The notes under the pieces: generated by a model | The model's database searches: none | Seen by the model: only the letters and a program-made list of their open reading frames with translations | What the model was told of the DNA's origin: nothing | Program-made: the position numbers and the translations under genes | Source of the DNA: Antedon mediterranea | Taxonomy: Eukaryota; Echinodermata; Crinoidea; Comatulida; Antedonidae | Reading direction: 5' to 3' | Assembly: GCF_964355755.1 (NCBI RefSeq) | Contig: NC_092672.1 | Coordinates: 10,908,501-10,972,500, forward strand | DNA: 64,000 nucleotides | Shown: in pieces, positions 56,401 to 64,000 of the stretch | How positions within the stretch are numbered: position 1 is the stretch's first letter | Layout: each line of letters begins with the position of its first letter

Positions 56401-59400
56401 ACAACAAGTTATGATTTGGAAAATAATAAAAATAATTGTTGTTATTTATTGTTTTTAATAGTTGACTGAGATAATTACAGTAAACAATTTTGGCAGTTAG
56501 CATGTTTTTTTTAACGATATAGATTAGTATACCAAGTTCATCCTTGATTTGATTGATTTTAATTATTTTCACTATCTCCATTTTAATTATAGTAATAATA
56601 CTCCTTAAGTTTTTGCAGGTGTCCGACTGTTACTATTTACAAAATATTTTATTGAATACTGTCAACATTTAGTTATTTCTTTTGGATTTGCTAATTTGGA
56701 TTTATATGATACTGTAACACGTACATATATATAAATAATATAGATGCAATTGCATGAATAATATCTGGAAAATGTGGCAAAGATGTTGCAATTTTAACCC
56801 CTGTCTCTGTAATTCTCATCATTTAAGTTAATATTTAACTTGTCTTATTATGAGATTCCTGAAGAATTCAATAAATGTCTATTAAAAAAAAACATTTTTC
56901 TATAAAGTAGGCAGTGAATCATTGAAAACAAAAGAATGTAGTTACCGTATATGTGGGATTCTTAGGTCTTACAGATGCTGTTCACATTACGAAAGTTTCA
57001 CTTTTTATGCTATGAAATCCAAAGAGCACCTAGGGAAAAATAAGCAATAATGTATTCATATAAAATCATGACATTTCTTGCATTACATCATGTCCATCAT
57101 CAGTTTTGTGGCCTTGTGGTTCATTCAGTTATGATCAGCCAGGGAACTTTAGACCCGGTTGTTTAGGCCAAAATTTACGAGTTCTTAATCAGGTTTGGAG
57201 TTTTTAGCACAGGGTATTGTACCTGTTTCATGCAAATAAGTAAAGCATAGGTTTCATGCAGTCTTGTTAAGAAGAAAATTTATGATAGTTTCGATGTGGT
57301 TGTGAACTATTGGTTGGAACATGTGCAAACTGGGACATGTGCTGACTTCATTGCGATACCATGGGGAGGATTTTGTACCTTGGGGAGGGGGAAAAAGTAA
57401 ACCAATACCATGTGCAATCATCACATATCAAATTATCTCATGATGAAATTAAAGTACTATATAATTGAATATGAAACCAAAGATGATTGCCGGCCTATTT
57501 TCCAAATTACCATATTAAGTAATAATTTATATGATCCCAATTTTGTTCTATAAAGAGTTTACAAATTGTGAAAAAAATGAAGAAGTAAGACAGATTAAAA
57601 TTTCAGCATATATTTCAAAACACTTTAGATTGTTAAAATATACTATAATATTCGTTTATGATTGATAATTGAAAATAATAAGTTATTTTCAAAATAGTTA
57701 TATGTCATATCGGCCTATCTTTTCTCTATCTTTCTTTAGATCTAGAACAATAAATTGTCATAACGAACAGTTCATCAGTCAAATAGACTTAACCGAAATA
57801 CTATAGTAATGCTATAATGCCACTTGCTGTCATTACATCGCGATCTGTCTTATTTAGTTATTTTCTCCATCCATTATGTAATTTTAGATCTATACTAAAT
57901 GTCCTTTGTTCTGTTTTGTTTAAAAAAAACATTCTCAACTTCAAAACATTACATGTATTTGCTAACTGTAAAATAACTGTTTCTCCTACTTTACTACATT
58001 GCAACTGTATATAATACAGGTAACTGGGGACCATGTTAGAATGATTCTACTACAGTTTACTGTAGTGACTTCTTTTTCTTCAATAGCATGATTTTAGTTT
58101 AGTTTTAGTCAAGTAGAAGTCAATATCACAGTTACCAGTAATGTTAAAAAGTTAGCAGACCTAACCTTAAACAAATTGTTCAACAAATATAATATACCTT
58201 TTGCTTGAAAACTAGATGTTTATCAAAATTCCTTTTGACAAAGATTTTAACTACAAATTTGCGTTATCCGTCGAGTAAACATGGACGGCCATTCATTCAT
58301 ATGTAGTATTCTAAAGGGACGTTTGAAATTTGATATCACTAACTTATCTTCAGCTGCCTCTATCCATATTTTGTGCACATCAATAATATATGCAAAGTTC
58401 AGTCAACACCTGTTTCAAAGTAAACTATTATATGGACATCCAAGAGATAATAATTTTAGAATAACTCTCTTGTAATATGTTGACAGATTATTTTGTTTTT
58501 GGCAAAGTAAAAAGCTCAAGATGAATGAATCTGAAACTAAGAATGTTATGTCAATGTACATAGGTATATATCTGTTTTAAGAATGAATGAATCTGAAACT
58601 GAATGAATCTGAAACTAAGAATGTTATGTCAATGTGAACATAGGTATATATCTGTTTTTATACTATACAAAAGACAAAGAACTGAACCTTCTTATACTTT
58701 AGGTAGGAAACGTAAAGTGGCGGAAGTAAATTTATATACATTTAAATTTTAATGTGTAATAAATAGTTGAATTCTTTTAAATGTACTATCTATTCAAAGA
58801 ACTATAAAGTTCGGTACATATGTTCTCAAACCTAGATTGGAATAAGCACTTCAAAAAATTGTGTTAATCTGAACAATAACATGATTTTACTTGATAAATA
58901 ATGTTATCAGTTATTCCATCAACCATGCTTTGTGTCTTAGCCTCAGGTTGTTGGTATAAAATAGTGTGCATGGGTATACACAACAATTGTAGAAGGGAGG
59001 TATGGAATAGTTCAGTTAATAGTTTTAAATTATTGTACCCTAATATGCTTTCATTAGTACTTGCTTTGTAGGCAAGAAAGCATACTGTCAAGAAATATTC
59101 CTTCTGTATTTCCTCTTACCAAAAATGAACATTTTGGAAAATATGTTTTAAATTAACATCTTATTTTTAATATGTTCTCAAAACAATAGAAATTATGACA
59201 TATAGTAAAAAATACCACATAAACAAGAGATGACATTTATTGTTATAAATAAAGGTAAAATTTGATTTAATAAGTGTTTTTATAACAAATAAAATATTTA
59301 TTAATCATTAATCTTGTTTCAAATGAAAATTTTCATTTACAACGCATTAAAATGATATTCACATTACATGGTGTATTCAATTATAATCCTGTGATCGACG

Positions 59401-62400
59401 TGTAATTTACTGTTCAGTGAAATAATCATAAAACAAAAGACATTATTAGTGGCTGTTATGTCAGTGTATCTAAATGTAGTAATATATCATATGGTATTTG
59501 GTACTATCCCTGCAAACAAGCCGCTGAAATGTTGTCCATTTTAAAGAGTGGTAAACGAATCTGTTATTTATCACCTCAATATAACCGGCTGCAGAATATC
59601 TTCATCAAAGGTGCGTTTTTATCGTTGAAATACGCATTGGTTTTAGTCTTTGTCACAAAACAGCATTTAATGATGAGTTATATATTAGCTCATTGAAGCA
59701 GTAAATCCGCCACTGATATGAGTTGGTCACCGACTGTGAAAATTCATGGCTTCGTGGATCATGTTTCCGTAGCTTTGCAAAACTTGTTTTTCTGAAAGAG
59801 ATCTGAATTAACATAGACAATGCATTATATTGCATTCAGTTAGGCCTAATTGCAACCCGATTGACAGCAAAGCGATAAGTGGAAAAAAAATATCTTGTAC
59901 GTGTTATTTTCACTAGAGACTTTGTATCCATAAATGGTACACGAGTGACAGATAAACTAAATACACTTTGACGTTTTTAAATTGAAAGTTGTATCTGAAT
60001 GTTTAAAAAAGATTTTCTGTTTGTGAAATAATTTAAAAGGTCTACGTATTGATTTGAGTTGAATACAGTGTGGTATATCCATCATTGCTCCAACTAATAT
60101 CAAATTGATAGGAAAGTGGGATATTAATATTTATTATTTATATTTTCAAAATTCATTATTATTAATTAAACATGGATTTAATTATAATTAAGAATATTAT
60201 GAATGTTATAAAAAATGATTTAGATATAATTAAATTTAAATTATTATTACAATGAATTTTATTAAAATTTAGACCTAGTTCTATATTACATGACAATGCA
60301 GTCATGTTTTGAATGTTGATAGTACTCGGTTAAAACAACTTTCTAGTCACATAGACATGCGGTCTTAAATAACATATGAATATACTGTACTACGAACTAG
60401 TTAATTTCTGTCCATTAAAAATCAACATGCTAACTCTATCTCAAAGCAAGTCATAAAAAATTAAATATTGAGAGGAAAAAAAAAGTTAAAGTTGAAATGT
60501 TAATGACAGATTATACTGAGGAGAGATAACTCACCAGAGACTTGGCATATTTGAATGTTTTCAATTTGTATGAGATGTGAAATAGTCAACGTGTCCCTTA
60601 TAGGCCTTTTGACTCATCTCATGAATTCACCAGATTTTAAAAAATATATTCATTTATAGTATAAGAAATGGTTTCATTTGAGTGATTTTACAAATTAAAA
60701 AAAACAGATAGTATAACTAGTATATATGGTTAAATTTTTGTGGAAAAGGAGATTTTTCAAATCAATTACTTTGTTCTCACAACGCTTTTTGACTGATTTA
60801 AAATAAATTGTAATAAATCTGGAATAAATTGAATTAAATATCAATTTCATATGCAGAGCACAATGACTTGATAGATAAATGATTTTAATTTTAAATAATT
60901 AGCATCAGGTTGACGTTGTTATCAAATTCTTGCATTTCGTGGTTCGGTGTTGAATTGAGGTGGACGTCTGCATCTCCTGGTGGACGTCTGTATTGCCTGT
61001 GGCCTTAAACCGCGCCTGATATGTTAATTTCACCATAACAAATTTGCCTATGTTCATCATGCATAATAATCCTTGTCACATCTTGGCGGGATTGGCCGCA
61101 CTTTACTGTTACATCCCCATCCAAAACGTGACTATTAACATCGCATTTGGGATGAATGTAGTAACGTCGAAGGTGGTTGTTCTTTTTCTGTGCGTGCTTA
61201 GACGATAAAAATGCAAATGCTTTCACGATAGTCTCTGTGGGATGTACCATTATCTGCCTGAGGGAGGGTCAGGTATTGATTTGGTAATTGATACAGGTGA
61301 TCATGTGATATTCCAGATGGCACACGGTTGGTTACCTATTATAGTTCTCCGACCCTAAACTTTTAATGTCCTTACTAGATAGGTTGTTTGCAAGTTAAAA
61401 CCAATATTATTTCTGAATACTATATTTTAAATTTAATTATCAATTTTATTTCATTTTGTATGGGAAAATTTGATTTTTCAATCATAGGCACGGGCATATA
61501 TATATCATCATAATATTTTGTGACAAACTATATGTTTTTACCATAAAACAAATCTGTTAGTAGACATACAATTGTATCATGAATTTTTGCAATAAATTAC
61601 CACACAGAATATGTGAGAGAGTATAATAAATATTTTTTAACAACATACAATGTATAACTGAGCTGTTTTGAAACTTTCACGTTTTACACGCTTCACAGAT
61701 ATTGAAACGTTAATTATCTACATCATTAAAATGTAATTACTGGTACTATAATTGTATAAAATCAACTGTCCATTAAAAATGGTTGTAAATCAAAAACTTT
61801 AGATTTATATTGCAGTAAATTCAAAAATAATAATAGTAAAATGAAACATAATTTACTTTCACCAAATTTGAAATTTTAGGTTATTTTTCATTATAGAAAA
61901 TAAATTACAATTTTCAAGGATTTAGTTATCAAATTCTAAAATTTCCAACAGCATATAATTGCTCTGTCAGAAAATCATTTTTTTTTCTTTATTTTTAGTG
62001 TGTGTTTAAAAATATTAAAACAAGTAAATTCTAAAAAAAATTATAAAAGTTGCAAGCCAGAAAATGTATCCAAAACGTAACCTTTCTTAAAAAATGATAA
62101 GTGTGTTTTTTAGAATCTAATAGTTTTTAGTTATAGCACTTAGCCAGCAACAAAATGTAAATTTCCATTAAGAAGAATTATTTAAACGGGCTATTTAATC
62201 AAATGTCCCAGGCCAATTAAAAAAAAACAATCAAGTTTGTTCTTCCAAAACGGAACTCATAACATCACGAACTTCTTGTTGTTGTTAAAACAAAAAAGTA
62301 ATTAATTAATTAGCAATGACAGTGATAGCTTTGTGTTATTATCTATTGCAACAAATTAATACTTTTTAAAATTTAATGATTTTGTAGATTTATCTTCAAA

Positions 62401-63814
62401 TATTATTTGAGGATTCTGTTGTTGTGTCCAGCACCTTAGGCTAATTATGAACCTTTTTATTGACATTTGTTGATAACATTTTGAGGCACCTTCAATTCTG
62501 CTAGGCTTATTTTATTGTGTTGATAGATAAGAAGATATTGAGTACCTATCACCAAGGCCTAACCAGCAAGACATTAAACTATTTAACTCCTCAATTATAG
62601 AAAGGATAATAAATACAGACTTTCTAAACATTTGTGTTTATTTAATGTAAAACTAGAATGTTTTTACAAACTGTTTTACATTGTTTTCATGTAAAACAAT
62701 TAATTTAACTTTTATTAAATTTTTCGTATGTTATACAAACATATTTTCATCTGTGTGAACGTTTTTGACTAAAACTTTGTACAACTTAGTATATTAAGAT
62801 CAATTATACTTATTTATGGAACCGGCATCTAGGCTGTTGAATTTTGACAATGGGGCGAAGGTTTACCCCTGCACATTTTGAGTGTGCTTAAATGTGTAAG
62901 CCATGTCTCAATCAATACAGGACAATGCAAGTCAATAAGGTTACATGGAAAAACAACCCATTAAAAATGAACAATCAAGAAGATCGGAATGTGATTATAT
63001 TATCTTTTAGAAAAACCCTGTCAATGTAAATATACAGAACAAAAATTGTACTAATATATTGCATTTTTCAGTGCTTAATTTAACAATTTTTTCATATCTT
63101 TAATATTATTATCTTTTCTTGTAGCATGTGACATAGGGAGTTACAAGCATGGTGTAAGTTCAGACTCTTGTAGTGACTGTCCAGCACGTAGCATTGCTTT
63201 ATTCAGTGCAATGACCGAATGCACATGTAATGTGGGATATTTCCGTGCTCTAACGGACGCAGCTTCAGACCCTTGTACAGGTAGGACATTTTCACATTTT
63301 AACTTCTCACAGTTCGGTTGAAGAATATAGACAAATATATAGACCAGTACACTGACTTTGATTTGTACCTACTACTCTAAGCATTTTATACAAGCATCTC
63401 CCCTTTTCCCTTGAGCAAGTGTACATTAGATAAGGTACTACTAGGTTTTGCTATTATAAACAGATTTTATATTAGTTTGTCAAATTAATACTGTTAATAT
63501 TTTGTTAGGACCACCATCCGAACCTACAAATGTAAGAGCAGAAGTGAACCAACAAACATCAGTCATCACGTTGACATGGTCTCCTCCACACGACGAAGGA
63601 GGGCGCTCGGATGTGTCCTATTGGATAGAGTGCCGTCAATGCCCAAGCGATGTTAAGTTCACTCCGAGTGGCGAACTCACCATGTTAGAGGTTAACATCA
63701 GTAGGTTGTCGTCTTACACAGAATATGAATTCCGAATTCACACACGTAATGGTGTCTCTGATCTCAGTCGTGTTGACAACTTTATGCAAATCAACGCCAC
63801 AACTTTTTCCTCTG
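32408..63814 (+). CDS. Eph receptor tyrosine kinase, 5' portion (3' partial)
   Basis: Exons: 32408-32486, 32990-33075, 44185-44836, 63125-63280, 63509-63814; the frame stays open across all joins for 426 codons plus one base and continues beyond the window. Residues 1-26 form a signal peptide, about 27-205 the ephrin-binding domain (FQVCQV, NNWLRTPHIERMGANRIQVE, SCRETFDFYY), then a sushi/EGF-like Cys-rich region (CACDPGYEPVGSECR, CDIGSYKHG, CTCNVGYFRA) and from about 326 the first FN3 domain (PSEPTNVRAE…LTWSPPHDEGGRSDVSYWIE). Eph receptors are plasma-membrane kinases that bind ephrins on neighbouring cells. The second FN3, transmembrane, kinase and SAM parts must lie downstream. The exon order and sizes (small first exons, ~650-bp third, 156-bp fourth, ~300-bp fifth) match vertebrate EPH genes. 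EphA versus EphB cannot be set; invertebrates usually have one or few. Confidence 0.95.
32990..33075 (+). CDS. Eph receptor exon 2: start of ligand-binding domain
   Basis: Encodes ITIYDSTKYSNLADWTIYP then TPSTTDTYTG, matching the first strands of the ephrin-binding domain (vertebrate type: LLDSR…LGW…P). Acceptor CTACTTTCAG, donor GGG|GTGAGT, phase 0. Confidence 0.88.
33156..34412. mobile_element. 1.26-kb inverted-repeat element with TTA duplication (PIF/Harbinger-like, non-autonomous)
   Basis: GGCCAAATAAAAAAATATAC through TTGTTAAGCGTCAC at the left is mirrored at the right, ending GTTTTTTTATTTGGCC. TTA flanks both ends (33153-33155 and 34413-34415). The interior is patchily GC-rich and encodes two modest open frames: plus strand 33421-33621 (includes AIRRLSLDSSIQEIPYREK) and minus strand 33829-33521 (MDSTNFVYDDLALEIGTPRG…). 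Neither looks like a transposase; captured host sequence is possible. Confidence 0.82.
34705..35991 (+). CDS. Tentative two-exon ORF nested in Eph intron 2, unknown product
   Basis: Exon 34705-34966 (TEIANTLDRCITLIKIIRVL… to GSPKKSY, donor CA|GTAAGT, phase 1) joins exon 35798-35991 (acceptor TTTTGTCTAG, LYRHQIIILWLFCQLARQLI… to CCKQEA and TAA) with matching phase, giving about 151 codons. The middle includes LRHMWDIEWSDHFFLCYSHH and FHVFMLIVDVVKSS. The 5' acceptor is poor (open frame starts at 34678) and no initiating ATG is seen, so it would be a 3' gene fragment or a decayed copy. I recognise no family. Confidence 0.28.
44185..44836 (+). CDS. Eph receptor exon 3: ephrin-binding domain and Cys-rich start
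   Basis: This 652-bp exon carries most of the ephrin-binding jellyroll, including YYRTFQVCQV, NNWLRT, RIQVELEFSMYSCEG, CRETFDFYYIEAGQDF and GFYLALQDQGACMALLKTRV, then the Cys-rich segment ending ECR. Vertebrate EPH exon 3 is of nearly the same size and ends at the same place. Confidence 0.96.
48807..49022. repeat. Direct duplication with ~146-bp period
   Basis: Two copies, at about 48807-48879 and 48952-49022, share TTATTYTGAATAATC at the start and TTAAAGCACGTTCATTTCAC then TGAAGA at the end, with scattered differences between. Confidence 0.8.
50844..50865. repeat. CATGGAGAATTATTTCTCCATG palindrome
   Basis: The arms CATGGAGAA and TTCTCCATG flank a central TTAT-type spacer. Same arms as the palindrome at 14212. 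Confidence 0.7.
58521..58660. repeat. Tandem duplication with ~80-bp period
   Basis: ATGAATGAATCTGAAACTAA…GTTATGTCAATGT…ACATAGGTATATATCTGTTT occurs twice, the second copy preceded by an extra GAATGAATCTGAAACT unit and with a 2-bp insertion. Confidence 0.85.
63125..63280 (+). CDS. Eph receptor exon 4: Cys-rich (GCC2/GCC3-like) repeat
   Basis: 156 bp in phase 1-1, encoding CDIGSYKHGVSSDSCSDCPA and CTCNVGYFRA, the EGF/TNFR-like repeat that precedes FN3-1 in Eph receptors. The length equals that of the corresponding vertebrate EPH exon as I recall it. Confidence 0.94.
63509..63814 (+). CDS. Eph receptor exon 5: first fibronectin III domain
   Basis: Encodes PPSEPTNVRAEVNQQTSVIT, LTWSPPHDEGGR, YWIECRQCPSDVKFTPSGEL, TEYEFRIHTRNGVSDLSRVD and INATTFSS; phase 1-1. 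Compared with vertebrate Eph FN3-1, the C-x2-C…C-x2-C insert between strands C and C' is reduced to a single CRQC, and the exon is about 30 bp shorter. Confidence 0.94.
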
Positions 63815-64000
63815 GTAAGTCTGACAATCTCTATGTTTCTGTGTATATACTTTCTATTCTATTATAAAGTTTATCAAAGATTTTTGTATTCAAAATAAAT
63901 GCATTTTGTATTCAAAATGGCGTCGTCAATCAACATTTAGGAAAATTGGGGTAATGGTGATATAACTAGAAAAGATAATACAGACAAAAGTATACATCAA

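Larger units (their letters stand above)
44837..63124 (+). other. Eph receptor intron 3 (~18.3 kb)
   Basis: Mostly AT-rich unique sequence without coding exons that I can support. It holds a duplicated segment at 48807-49022, a palindrome at 50844-50865 and a tandem duplication at 58521-58660. A less AT-rich, non-repetitive block at about 45280-45640 could be regulatory. Confidence 0.8.

Noticed and set aside
1-64000. CRISPR arrays, bacterial operons or phage-like modules
   Set aside because: The window is plainly a eukaryotic chromosome; no regularly spaced direct repeats were seen.

Overview
This is a eukaryotic window: AT-rich, with short coding exons behind clean GT-AG splice sites, long introns, and many small inverted-repeat transposons and tRNA-derived SINEs. 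The gene set (an invertebrate-type nucleolin with three RRMs and a single Eph receptor with the animal ligand-binding, Cys-rich and FN3 layout) points to a metazoan. The base composition and the very frequent palindrome TAGGCCTA suggest a marine invertebrate deuterostome, perhaps an echinoderm; that is a guess from style, not a proven assignment.

Layout. (1) Positions 1-10847, plus strand: the 3' two thirds of a P5B-type transport ATPase gene (ATP13A2/3 family), 14 exons, 615 codons from the nucleotide-binding domain to the stop codon; the 5' part, with the phosphorylated Asp motif, lies outside the window. (2) 10848-14423: intergenic, with a SINE and a nested cluster of MITEs. (3) 14424-22840, plus strand: a complete 14-exon nucleolin gene of 575 codons with acidic/basic N-terminus, three RRMs, RGG tail and a KKIKFDD end. 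Its first intron holds a 2.04-kb transposon with long terminal inverted repeats, and other introns hold a possible C/D snoRNA and a strong hairpin. (4) 22841-32407: intergenic, with a tentative small three-exon gene (25575-29208), a hAT-like MITE with perfect target duplication, and a degenerate copy of the Eph signal-peptide exon. (5) 32408 to the window end, plus strand: the 5' part of an Eph receptor tyrosine kinase gene, with five exons covering signal peptide, ephrin-binding domain, Cys-rich region and first FN3 domain. Introns 2 and 3 are about 11.1 and 18.3 kb; intron 2 carries a 1.26-kb inverted-repeat element and a tentative two-exon nested ORF. The transmembrane and kinase parts lie beyond the window.

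The three certain genes have unrelated roles (endolysosomal cation/polyamine transport, ribosome biogenesis, contact-dependent signalling); nothing suggests that they form a functional cluster. I did not find a convincing new multi-gene system. The most useful leads are the intronic hairpin and snoRNA candidates, the decayed duplicate of the Eph first exon, the large TIR elements with exact target duplications, the self-nested MITE, and two tentative genes with phase-consistent splice junctions. All boundaries come from reading splice sites and frame by eye, without alignment or expression data.
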